From: Nymphaea colorata
Lineage: Eukaryota > Streptophyta > Magnoliopsida > Nymphaeales > Nymphaeaceae
Reading direction: 5' to 3'
Length of the DNA: 64,000 nt
NCBI RefSeq assembly: GCF_008831285.2
Contig: NW_022204507.1
Coordinates: 5,352,174-5,416,173, forward strand
The notes below the pieces were generated by a model. That model was not told where the DNA came from and ran no database searches. It worked only from the letters and a program-made list of their open reading frames with translations. This document shows positions 24,059-37,805 of the stretch, one piece after another. The number at the start of each line of letters is the position of its first letter. Position 1 is the stretch's first letter. Made by a program: the position numbers and the translations under genes.

Positions 24059-26215
24059 TTCATTGTAGATGTAAAAACAAGTTAAACACATTAGATTAAA
24101 TATAAGGGATAAATTTAATGTTGTTGGGGACTGAAATCACAAGTATGTATGAATTTGTGTGAAATTTAAGATCTTATTTGATCTTTTAAAGTTAATCCAA
24201 TGTGTTTAACTTGTTGTGAAATATGTATCAAGGGGATCAAAATTTATGCTCTTATTTCAATCCCTTGTAGTTAATTCAATGAGTTAAACATGTTGTTACG
24301 TTTATATTGAATGACTTAAGGGATTGAAATAACAAGTTTGTTTGAACACGGATGAGATTTAAGCCATTCCTTGTATCCCTTATACCTATGCCAATGAGTT
24401 CAACTTGTTGTTACATCTATATTGATTGGTTTAGAAAATTGAAATCACAAGTTCGTATGAATACGAATAAGATTTAGGTCATTCACTTGATCTATTATAG
24501 TTAACCAATGAGTTGAACTTGTTGTTCAATTTGATTTAAGAGATTGGGATCGTAAGGTCGTACAAATATGAATGAGATTTAAGTAATTCATTTCGTCCAT
24601 TATAGTTAACAAAACAATGAGTTGAACATGTTGTCATATCTATATTGATTGATTTAATAGATTTAAATCACACGTTCACATGAAGACGAATGGGATTTAA
24701 AGCATTCATTTGATCCGATATAGTTTGTAACACGTGTTTAACTTGTCGTTATATCTAGATTGAATGATTTACGTGATTAAAAGTACATGTTCATATGAAT
24801 ACGAATGGGACTTAAGTCATTCATTACATCCCTTATGTTTAATGCAACGCGTTTGACATATTGTTTTATTTATATTGAGTAATTGAAGGGATTGAAATCA
24901 CAAGTTCGTATGAATATGAATGACTTGATCCATCACTAGTTAACTCAATGTGTTTGACTTCTTGTTGTATCTATATTGAATGATTAAGGGAATGAAATCA
25001 CAAGTTCGTATGCACACCTTTATACTTATTCAAATGAGATCAACTCCTTGTTATATCTTTGTTGATGATTAAATGATTTGAAATCGTGAATACAAATGTG
25101 TTTTGTCATTCATTTGATCCATTATAGTAAATGCAATGGGTTTAACTTGTTTTTATATTTATATTAAATCACCTAAATAATTCCAATCACAAGTTTTTAT
25201 GAATACGAATGGGACTTAAGCCATTTGTTTGATCGCTTATAGCTAATCGAAAGAGTTTAATTTGTTGTTACATGTATATTCAATGATGTTAGAGATTGAA
25301 ATCAAAAGCTCATATGAATACAAATGGGATTTAAGACATTCATTTGATCCCTTATAGTTAATTCAATGTGTTCAACTAGTTATATCTATATTGAATAGTT
25401 TAAGATATTGAAATAACAAGTTCATATTAATACGAACGAGATTCCAAGACATTTTGTTTCCTTATTGTCAAACCAATGGTTTAACTTGTTATTTATATTT
25501 GAAGATTTAAGGGATTAAAATGACAAGTTCGTACGACATTTAATACATTCATTTGATATTTATAGTTAATCTAATGAATATAAAATGTTGTTACATTTAT
25601 ATTCATTGATTTATGGGATTGAAACAACCAGTTTGTAGTAATTCAAATGAGGTTTAAAACATTCATTCGATCCACTATTGTTAAGCCAATTTGTCAAACT
25701 TTTCGTTTCATTTATATTGTTGATTGATTGAAGAGATTAAAATCACAATTTTGTATCATTTGATATTTATAGTTAATGTAATGAATATAAAATGTTGTCA
25801 CATTTATATTCAATGATTTAAGTGATTGAAACAACCAGTTTGTACTAATTCAAATGAGGTTTAAAACATTCATTCGATCAACTATTGTGAAGCGAATTTG
25901 TTAAACTTGTCGTTTCATTTATATTGTTGATTGATTGAAGAGATTAAAATCACAATTTCGTATGAATATGAATGAAATTTCAGCCATTCATTTGATCTCC
26001 TATAGTTCATTCAGTGTGTTTAACTTGCTTTTACATCGATATTGAATGAATTAAAGGTTTGAAATCACAAGTTCTATGAATTCGAATGGGATTTCAGCCA
26101 TTAATTTGAACCATTATACAATCGTTATTAATTAATCATATTTGTTTAACCAGTTTTTATATAAATATTGAATGATTTTAAGGATTGAAATCACAAGTTC
26201 ATATGAACACAAATG

Positions 26216-26525
26216 TGTTTTTCATTTGATCCCTTATAGTTAATCAAATGAGTTTCAATTGCTCCTACAACTATATTGAATGATTTAAGGAATGGAAATC
26301 AAACGTTCATGTGAATACGAATGGGATTTAACCTACTAATTTCATCACTTATAGTTAATCGAACGAGTTATGTTTTTCATTTGATCCCTTATAGTTAATC
26401 AAATGAGATTCAATTGCTCCTACAACTATATTGAATGATTTAAGGAATGGAAATCAAACGTTCATGTGAATACGAATGGGATTTAACCTACTAATTTCAT
26501 CACTTATAGTTAATCGAACGAGTAA
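26216..26525. repeat. 155-bp duplication within one HOR unit
   Basis: TGTTTTTCATTTGATCCC starts at 26,216 and again at 26,371. The following ~150 bases, including CAATTGCTCCTACAAC and the odd variant TTTAACCTACTAATTTC, are repeated almost unchanged. The duplication is specific to this unit, and therefore recent. Confidence 0.88.
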
Positions 26526-29276
26526 AATATGTTGTTACATTTATATTTAATGATTTAAGGGAATGAAATCATTAGTTTGTACGAATACGAATGAGATTTA
26601 AGCTCCTCATTTGGTCACTTGCAGTTAATCGAATGAGTTTAACATTTTGTTGCATTTATATTGACTGATTTAATAAATTGAAATCACAAGTACGTATGAA
26701 TGCCAATCAGATTTAAGTCATTGATTTGATCTCATATAGTTAATCCATGAGTCAACATGTTGTTACATTTATATTAAATGATTACGGGATTGAGTTAACA
26801 AGTTTTTATGAACATTAAGAGAGTTACGCCATTCCTTGTATCCCTTAACATTGGATTAACTTTAAAAGATCAAATAAGAGCTTAAATTTCACTCAAATTC
26901 ATACATACTTGTGATTTCAATCCCCAACAACATTAAATATGATTATAACAAGAAGTTGAAATCATTCAATTAACTATAAAGATCGAATTAATGACTTAAA
27001 CCCCAATTGCATTTATATGAACGTGTGAATTCAGTCGCTTAAATAGTTGAAATCATTCAATTAACTATAAAGATCGAATTAATGACTTAAATCCCAATTG
27101 CATTGATGTGAACATGTGAATTCAGTCGCTTAAATAATTCATTGAAGATGTAAAAACAAGTTAAACACATTAGATTAAATATAAGGGATAAATTTAATGT
27201 TGTTGGGGACTGAAATCACAAGTATGTATGAATTTGTGTGAAATTTAAGATCTTATTTGATCTTTTAAAGTTAATCCAATGTGTTTAACTTGTTGTAAAA
27301 TATGTATCAAGGGGATCAAAATTTAAGCTCTTATTTCAATCCCTTGTAGTTAATTCAATGAGTTAAACATGTTGTTACGTTTATGTTGAATGACTTAAGG
27401 TATTGAAATAACAAGTTTGTTTGAACACGGATGAGATTTAAGCCATTCCTTTTATCCCTTATACCTATGCCAATGAGTTCAACTTGTTGTTACATCTATA
27501 TTGATTGGTTTAGAAAATTGAAATCACAAGTTCATATGAATACGAATAAGATTTAGGTCATTCACTTGATCTATTATACTTAACCAATGAGTTGAACTTG
27601 TTGTTTAATTTGATTTAAGAGATTGGGGTCGTAAGGTCGTACAAATATGAATGAGATTTAAGTAATTCATTTCGTCCATTATAGTTAACAAAACAATGAG
27701 TTGAACATGTTGTCATATCTATATTGATTGATTTAATAGATTTAAATCACACGTTCACATGAAGACGAATGGGATTTAAAGCATTCATTTGATCCGATAT
27801 AGTTTGTAACACGTGTTTAACTTGTCGTTATATCTAGATTGAATGATTTACGTGATTAAAAGTACATGTTCATATGAATACGAATGGGACTTAAGTCATT
27901 CATTACATCCCTTATGTTTAATCCAACGCGTTTGACATATTGTTTTATCTATATTGAGTAATTGAAGGGATTGAAATCACAAGTTCGTATGAATATGAAT
28001 GACTTGATCCATCACTAGTTAACTCAATGTGTTTGACTTCTTGTTGTATCTATATTGAATGATTAGGGGAATGAAATCACAAGTTCGTATGCACACCTTT
28101 ATACTTATTGAAATGAGATCAACTCCTTGTTATATCTTTGTTGATGATTAAATGATTTGAAATCATGAATACAAATGGGTTTTGTCATTCATTTGATCCA
28201 TTATAGTAAATGCAATGGGTTTAACTTGTTTTTATATTTATATTAAATCACCTAAATAATTCAAATCACAAGTTTTTATGAATACGAATGGGACTTAAGC
28301 CATTTGTTTAATCACTTATAGCTAATCGAAAGAGTTTAATTTGTTGTTACATATATATTCAATGATGTTAGAGATTGAAATCAAAAGCACATATGAATAC
28401 AAATGGGATTTAAGACATTCATTTGATCCCTTATAGTTAATTCAATGTGTTCAACTAGTTATATCTATATTGAATAGTTTAAGATATTGAAATAACAAGT
28501 TCATATTAATACGAATGAGATTCCAAGACATTTTGTTTCCTTATTGTCAATCCAATGGTTTAACTTGTTATTTATATTTGAAGATTTATGGGATTAAAAT
28601 GACAAGTTCGTACGACATTTAATACATTCATCTGATATTTATAGTTAATCTAATGAATATAAAATGTTGCTACATTTATATTCAATGTTTTAAGGTATTG
28701 AAACAACCAGTTTGTTGTAATTCAAATGAGGTTTAAAACATTCATTCGATCCACTATTGTTAAGCCAATTTGTCAAACTTTTCGTTTCATTTATATTGTT
28801 GATTGATTGAAGAGATTAAAATCACAATTTTGTATCATTTGATATTTATAGTTAATGTAATGAATATAAAATGTTGTCACATTTATATTCAATGATTTAA
28901 GTGATTGAAACTACTAGTTTGTACTAATTCAAATGAGGTTTAAAACATTCGTTCGATCAACTATTTTTTAAGCGAATTTGTTGAACTTGTCGTTTCATTT
29001 ATATTGTTGATTGATTAAAGAGATTAAAATCACAATTTCGTATGAATATGAATGAAATTTCAGCCATTCATTTGATCTGCAATAGTTCATTCAGTGTGTT
29101 TAACTTGCTTTTACATCGATATTGAATGAATTAAAGGTTTGAAATCACAAGTTCTGTGAATTCGAATGAGATTTCAGCCATTAATTTGAACCATTATACA
29201 ATTGTTATTAATTAATCATATTTGTTTAACCAGTTTTTATATAAATATTGAATGATTTTAAGGATTGAAATCACAG

Positions 29277-30836
29277 GTTCATATGAACAGAAATGAGATT
29301 TGAGTTTTTCATTTGATCCCTTATAGTTAATCAAATGAGTTTCAATTGCTCCTACAACTATATTGAATGATTTAAGGAATGGAAATCAAACGTTCATATG
29401 AATACAAATGGGATTTAAGCCACTAATTTCATCACTTATAGTCAATCGAACGAGTTAAATATGTTGTTACATTTATATTTAATGATTTAAGGGAATGAAA
29501 TCATTAGTTTGTACGAATACGAATGAGATTTAAGCTCCTCATTTGGTCACTTGCAGTTAATTGAATGAGTTTAACATTTGTTGCATTTATATTGACTGAT
29601 TTAATAAATTGAAATCACAAGTACGTATGAATGCCAATCAGATTTAAGTCATTGATTTGATCTCATATAGTTAATCCATGAGTCAACATGTTGTTACATT
29701 TATATTAAATGATTACGGGATTGAGTTAACAAGTTTGTATGAACATGAAAGAGAGTTACGCCATTCCTTGTATCCCTTAACATTGGATTAACTTTAAAAG
29801 ATCAAATAAGAGCTTAAATTTCACTCAAATTCATACATACTTGTGATTTCAATACCCAACAACATTAAATATGATTATAACAAGAAGTTGAAATCATTCA
29901 ATTAACTATAAAGATCGAATTAATGACTTAAACCCCAATTGCATTTATATGAACCTTTGAATTCAGTCGCTTAAATAGTTGAAATCATTCAATTAACTAT
30001 AAAGATCAAATTAATGACTTAAATCCCAATTGTATTTATGTGAACGTGTGAATTCAGTCGCATAAATAATTCATTGTAGATGCAAAAACAAGTTAAACAC
30101 ATTAGATTAAATATAAGGGATAAATTTAATGTTGTTGGGGACTGAAATCACAAGTATGTATGAATTTGAGTGAAATTTAAGCTCTTATTTGATCTTTAAA
30201 GTTAATCCAATGTGTTTAACTTGTTGTAAAATATGTATCAAGGGGACCAAAATTTAAGCTCTTATTTCAATCCCTTGTAGTTAATTCAATGAGTTAAACA
30301 TGTTGTTACGTATATATAGAATGACTTAAGGAATTGAAATAACAAGTTTGTTTGAACACGGATGAGATTTAAGCCATTCCTTGGATCCCTTATACCTATG
30401 CCAATGAGTTCAACTTGTTGTTACATCCATATTGATTGGTTTAGAAAATTGAAATCACAAGTTCATATGAATACGAATAAGATTTAGGTCATTCACTTGA
30501 TCTATTATAGTTAACCAATGAGTTGAACATGTTGTTCAATTTGATTTAAGAGATTGGGATCGTAAGGTCGTACAAATATGAATGAGATTTAAGTAATTCA
30601 TTTCGTCCATTATAGTTAACACAACAATGAGTTGAACATGTTGTCATATCTATATTGATTGATTTAATTGATTTAAATCACACGTTCACATGAAGACGAA
30701 TGGGATTTAAAGCATTCATTTGACCCGATATAGTTTGTACCACGTGTTTAACTTGTCGTTATATCTAGATTGAATGATTTACGGGATTAAAAGTACATGT
30801 TCATATGAATACGAATGGGACTTAAGTCATTCATTA
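29277..30836. repeat. 1.56-kb array segment, source-like copy
   Basis: Carries private variants shared only with 34,161-35,714: ACAGAAATGAGATTTGAG, GAACCTTTGAATTCAG, ACGTATATATAGAATGAC, TTACATCCATATTGA, TTTAATTGATTTAAATC and ATTTGACCCGATATAG. Here it sits in normal HOR order. Confidence 0.88.
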
Positions 30837-33800
30837 CATCCCTTATATTTAATCCAACGCGTTTGACATATTGTTTTATCTATATTGAGTAATTGAAGGG
30901 ATTGAAATCACAAGTTCGTATGAATATGAATGACTTGATCCATCACTAGTTAACTCAATGTGTTTGACTTCTTGTTGTATCTATATTGAATGATTAAGGG
31001 AATGATATCACAAGTTCGTATGCACACCTTTATACTTATTCAAATGAGATCAACTCCTTGTTATATCTTTGTTGATGATTAAAGGATTTGAAATCATGAA
31101 TACAAATGGGTTTTGTCATTCATTTGATCCATTATAGTAAATGCAATGGGTTTAACTTGTTTTTATATTTGTATTAAATCACCTAAATAATTCAAATGAC
31201 AAGTTTTTTTGAATACGAATGGGACTTAAGCCATTTGTTTGATCGCTTATAGCTAATCGAAAGAGTTTAATTTGTTGTTACATATATGTTCAATGATGTT
31301 AGAGATTGAAATCAAAAGCTCATATGAATACAAATGGGATTTAAGACATTCATTTGATTCCTTATAGTTAATTCAATATGTTCAACTAGTTATATCTATA
31401 TTGAATAGTTTAAGATATTGAAATAACAAGTTCATATTAATACGAATGAGATTCCAAGACATTTTGTTCCTTATTTTCAATCCAATGGTTTAACTTGTTA
31501 TTTATATTTGAAGATTTAAGGGATTAAAATGACAAGTTCGTACGACATTTAATACATTCATTTGATATTTATAGTTAATCTAATGAATATAAAATGTTGT
31601 TACATTTATATTCAATGATTTAAGGGATTGAAACAACCAGTTTGTAGTAATTCAAATGAGGTTTAAAACATTCATTCGATCCACTATTGTTAAGCCAATT
31701 TGTCAAACTTTTCGTTTCATTTATAGTGTTGATTGATTGAAGAGATTAAAATCACAATTTTGTATCATTTGATATTTATAGTTAATGTAATGAATATAAA
31801 ATGTTGTCACATTTATATTCAATGATTTAAGTGATTGAAACAACCAGTTTGTACTAATTCAAATGAGGTTTAAAACATTCATTTCGATCAACTATTGTGA
31901 AGCGAATTTGTTAAACTGTCGTTTCATTTATATTGTTGATTGATTGAAGAGATTAAAATCACAATTTCATATGAATATGAATGAAATTTCAGCCATTCAT
32001 TTGATCTCCTATAGTTCATTCAGTGTGTTTAACTTGCTTTTACATCGATATTGAATGAATTAAAGGTTTGAAATCACAAGTTCTATGAATTCGAATGGAT
32101 TTCAGCCATTAATTTGAACCATTATACAATCGTATTAATTAATCATATTTGTTTAACCAGTTTTTATATAAATATTGAATGATTTTAAGGATTGAAATCA
32201 CAGTTCATATGAACACAAATGGGATTTGAGTTTTTCATTTGATCCCTTATAGTTAATCAAATGAGTTTCAATTGCTCCTACAACTATATTGAATGATTTA
32301 AGGAATGGAAATCAAACGTTCATATGAATACAAATGGGATTTAAGCCACTAATTTCATCACTTATAGTCAATCGTTAATCAATGAGTTTCAATTGCTCCT
32401 ACAACTATATTGAATGATTTAAGGAATGGAAATCAAACGTTCATGTGAATACGAATGGGATTTAAGCCACTAATTTCATCACTTATAGTTAATCAACGAG
32501 TTAAATATGTTGTTACATTTATATTTAATGATTTAAGGGAATGAAATCATTAGTTTGTACGAATACGAATGAGATTTAAGCTCCTCATTTGTCACTTGCA
32601 GTTAATCGAATGAGTTTAACATTTTGTTGCATTTATATTGACTGATTTAATAAATTGAAATCACAAGTACGTATGAATGCCAATCTGATTTAAGTCATTG
32701 ATTTGATCATATAGTTAATCCATGAGTCAACATGTTGCATTGGGATTAACTTTAAAAGATCAAATAAGAGCTTAAATTTCACTCAAATTCATACATACTT
32801 GTGATTTCAATACCCAACAACATTAAATATGATTATAACAAGAAGTTGAAATCATTCAATTAACTATAAGATCGAATTAATGACTTAAACCCCAATTGCA
32901 TTTATATGAACCTTTGAATTCAGGAGTTACGCCATTCTTTGAATCCCTTAACATTGGAATAACTTTAAAAGATCAAATAAGAGCTTAAATTTCACTCAAA
33001 TTCATACATACTTGTGATTTCTTCCCCAACAACATTTATGATTATAACAAGAAGTTGAAATCATTCAATTAACTATAAAGATCGAATTAATGACTTAAAC
33101 CCCAATTGCATTTATATGAACGTGTGAATTCAGTCGCTTAAATAGTTGAAATCATTCAATTAACTATAAAGATCGAATTAATGACTTAAATCCCAATTGC
33201 ATTTATGTGAACGTGTGAATTCAGTCGCTTAAATAATTCATTGTAGATGTAAAAACAAGTTAAACACATTAGATTAAATATAAGGGATAAATTTAATGTT
33301 GTTGGGGACTGAAATCACAAAGTATGTATGAATTTGAGTGAAATTTAAGCTCTTATTTGATCTTTTAAAGTTAATCCAATGTGTTTAACTTGTTGTAAAA
33401 TATGTATCAAGGGGATCAAAATTTAAGCTCTTATTTCAATCCCTTGTAGTTAATTCAATGAGTTAAACATGTTGTTACGTTTATATTGAATGACTTAAGG
33501 GATTGATATAACAAGTTTGTTTGAACACGGATGAGATTTAAGCCATTCCTTGGATCCCTTATACCTATGCCAATGAGTTCAACTTGTTGTTATGTCTATA
33601 TTGATTGGTTTAGAAAATTGAAATCACAAGTTCATATGAATACGAATAAGATTTAGGTCATTCACTTGATCTATTATAGTTAACCAATGAGTTGAGCTTG
33701 TTGTTCAATTTGATTTAAGAGATTGGGAACATAAGGTCGTACAAACATGAATGAGATTTAAGTAATTCATTTCGTCCATTATAGTTAACACAACAATGAG

Positions 33801-34160
33801 TTGAACACGTTGTCATATCTATATTGATTGATTTAATAGATTTAAATCACACATTCACATGAAGACGAATGAGATTTAAAGCATTCATTTGATCCGATAT
33901 AGTTTGTACCACGTGTTTAACTTGTCGTTATATCTAGATTGAATGATTTACGGGATTAAAAGTACGTGTTCATATGAATACGAATGGGACTTAAGTCATT
34001 CATTACATCCCTTATGTTTAATCCAACGCATTTGACATATTGTTTTATCTATATTGAGTAAATGAAGGGATTGAAATCACAAGTTCGTATGAATATGAAT
34101 GACTTGATCCATCACTAGTTAACTCAATGTGTTTGACTTCTTGTTGTATCTATATTGAAT

Positions 34161-35714
34161 GTTCATATGAACAGAAATGAGATTTGAGTTTTTCATTTGA
34201 TCCCTTATAGTTAATCAAATGAGTTTCAATTGCTCCTACAACTATATTGAATGATTTAAGGAATGGAAATCAAACGTTCATATGAATACAAATGGGATTT
34301 AAGCCACTAATTTCATCACTTATAGTCAATCGAACGAGTTAAATATGTTGTTACATTTATATTAATGATTTAAGGGAATGAAAATCATTAGTTTGTACGA
34401 ATACGAATGAGATTTAAGCTCCTCATTTGGTCACTTGCAGTTAATGAATGAGTTTAACATTTGTTGCATTTATATTGACTGATTTAATAAATTGAAATCA
34501 CAAGTACGTATGAATGCCAATCAGATTTAAGTCATTGATTGATCTCATATAGTTAATCCATGAGTCAACATGTTGTTACATTTATATTAAATGATTACGG
34601 ATTGAGTTAACAAGTTTGTATGAACATGAAGAGAGTTACGCCATTCTTGTATCCCTTAACATTGGATTAACTTTAAAAGATCAAATAAGAGCTTAAATTT
34701 CACTCAAATTCATACATACTTGTGATTTCAATACCCAACAACATTAAATATGATTATAACAAGAAGTTGAAATCATTCAATTAACTATAAAGATCGAATT
34801 AATGACTTAAACCCCAATTGCATTTATATGAACCTTTGAATTCAGTCGCTTAAATAGTTGAAATCATTCAATTAACTATAAAGATCAATTAATGACTTAA
34901 ATCCCAATTGTATTTATGTGAACGTGTGAATTCAGTCGCATAAATAATTCATTGTAGATGCAAAAACAAGTTAAACACATTAGATTAAATATAAGGGATA
35001 AATTTAATGTTGTTGGGGACTGAAATCACAAGTATGTATGAATTTGAGTGAAATTTAAGCTCTTATTTGATCTTTTAAAGTTAATCCAATGTGTTTAACT
35101 TGTTGTAAAATATGTATCAAGGGGACAAAATTTAAGCTCTTATTTCAATCCCTTGTAGTTAATTCAATGAGTTAAACATGTTGTTACGTATATATAGAAT
35201 GACTTAAGGAATTGAAATAACAAGTTTGTTTGAACACGGATGAGATTTAAGCCATTCCTTGGATCCCTTATACCTATGCCAATGAGTTCAACTTGTTGTT
35301 ACATCCATATTGATTGGTTTAGAAAATTGAAATCACAAGTTCATATGAATACGAATAAGATTTAGGTCATTCACTTGATCTATTATAGTTAACCAATGAG
35401 TTGAACATGTTGTTCAATTTGATTTAAGAGATTGGGATCGTAAGGTCGTACAAATATGAATGAGATTTAAGTAATTCATTTCGTCCATTATAGTTAACAC
35501 AACAATGAGTTGAACATGTTGTCATATCTATATTGATTGATTTAATTGATTTAAATCACACGTTCACATGAAGACGAATGGGATTTAAAGCATTCATTTG
35601 ACCCGATATAGTTTGTACCACGTGTTTAACTTGTCGTTATATCTAGATTGAATGATTTACGGGATTAAAAGTACATGTTCATATGAATACGAATGGGACT
35701 TAAGTCATTCATTA
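34161..35714. repeat. 1.56-kb array segment, displaced copy
   Basis: Matches 29,277-30,836 at an offset of 4,884 with only scattered one-base deletions. Both ends are abrupt: on the left it joins a TATATTGAAT from another monomer, and on the right TCATTCATTA jumps straight into an inverted-block monomer (ATATGATTATAACAAG). HOR order is broken here, which explains the missing anchor near 34.5 kb. Confidence 0.87.
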
Positions 35715-37409
35715 ATATGATTATAACAAGAAGTTGAAATCATTCAATTAACTATAAAGATCGAATTAATGACTTAAACCCAATTGCATTTATTGAACGT
35801 GTGAATTCTGTCGCTTAAATAGTTGAAATCATTCAATTAACTATAAAAGATCGAATTAATGACTTAAATCCCAATTGCATTTATGTGAACGTGTGAATTC
35901 AGTCGATAAATAATTCATTGTAGATGCAAAAAACAAGTTAAACACATTAGATTAAATATAAGGGATAAATTTAATGTTGTTGGGGTCTGAAATCACAAGT
36001 ATGTATGATTTGAGTGAAATTTAAGCTCTTATTTGATCTTTTAAAGTTAATCCAATGTGTTTAACTTGTTGTAAATATGTATCAAGGGGATCAAAATTTA
36101 AGCTCTTATTTCAATCCCTTGTAGTTAATTCAATGAGTTAAACATGTTGTTACGTTTATATTGAATGACTTAAGGGATTGAAATACAAGTTTGTTTGAAC
36201 ACGATGAGATTTAAGCCATTCCTTGGATCCCTTATACCTATGCCAATGAGTTCAACTTGTTGTTACGTCTATATTGATTGGTTTAGAAAATTGAAATCAC
36301 AAGTTCATTGAATACGAATAAGATTTAGGTCATTCACTTGATCTATTATAGTTAACCAATGAGTTGAACTTGTTGTTCAATTTGATTTAAGAGATTGGGA
36401 TCATAAGGTCGTACAAATATGAATGAGATTTAAGTAATTCATTTCGTCCATTATAGTTAACACAACAATGAGTTGAACATGTTGTCATATCTATATTGAT
36501 TGATTTAATAGATTTAAATCACACGTTCACATGAAGACGAATGGATTTAAAGCATTCATTTGATCCGATATAGTTTGTACCACGTGTTTAACTTGTCGTT
36601 ATATCTAGATTGAATGATTTACGGGATTAAAAGTACATGTTCATATGAATACGAATGGGACTTAAGTCATTCATTACATCCTTATGTTTAATCCAACGCG
36701 TTTGACATATTGTTTTATCTATATTGAGTAATTGAAGGGATTGAAATCACAAGTTCGTATGAATATGAATGACTTGATCCATCACTAGTTAACTCAATGT
36801 GTTTGACTTCTTGTTGTATCTATATTGAATGATTAAGGGAATGAAATCACAAGTTGTATGCACACCTTTATACTTATTCAAATGAGATCAACTCCTTGTT
36901 ATATCTTTGTTGATGATTAAATGATTTGAAATCATGAATACAAATGGGTTTTGTCATTCATTTGATCCATTATAGTAAATGCAATGGGTTTAACTTGTTT
37001 TTATATTTATATTAAATCACCTAAATAATTCAAATCACAAGTTTTTATGAATACGAATGGACTTAAGCCATTTGTTTGATCGCTTATAGCTAATCGAAAG
37101 AGTTTAATTTGTTGTTACATATATATTCAATGATGTTAGAGATTGAAATCAAAAGCTCATATGAATACAAATGGGATTTAAGACATTCATTTGATCCTTA
37201 TAGTTAATTCAATGTGTTCAACTAGTTATATCTATATTGAATAGTTTAAGATATTGAAATAACAAGTTCATATTAATACGAATGAGATTCCAAGACATTT
37301 TGTTTCCTTATTGTCAATCCAATGGTTTAACTTGTTATTTATATTTGAAGATTTAAGGATTAAAATGACAAGTTCGTACGACATTTAATACATTCATTTG
37401 ATATTTATA

Positions 37410-37805
37410 GTTAATCTAATGAATATAAAATGTTGTTACATTTATATTCAATGATTTAAGGGATTGAAACAACCAGTTTGTAGTAATTCAAATGAGGTTT
37501 AAAACATTCATTCGATCCACTATTGTTAAGCCAATTTGTCAAACTTTTCGTTTCATTTATATTGTTGATTGATTGAAGAGATTAAAATCACAATTTTGTA
37601 TCATTTGATATTTATAGTTAATGTAATGAATATAAAATGTTGTCACATTTATATTCAATGATTTAAGTGATTGAAACAACTAGTTTGTACTAATTCAAAT
37701 GAGGTTTAAAACATTCATTCGATCAACTATTGTTAAGCGAATTTGTTAAACTTGTCGTTTCATTTATATTGTTGATTGATTGAAGAGATTAAAATCACAA
37801 TTTCG
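37410..37805. repeat. Nested ~207-bp dimer duplication inside the HOR (example)
   Basis: The first two monomers of a unit (from GTTAATCTAATG) are followed at +207 by two closely similar ones (from GTTAATGTAATG). Both pairs contain AATGAGGTTTAAAACATTCATTCGATC and TGTTGATTGATTGAAGAGATTAAAATCACAATTT-type words. The same pair of pairs occurs in every unit, so the duplication predates HOR amplification. Confidence 0.85.

Noticed and set aside
24440-24480. CENP-B box in the satellite monomer
   Set aside because: The dyad starts TTCG and has an A at the right place, but the required CGGG is absent (ACGA instead), and plants have no established CENP-B box system.
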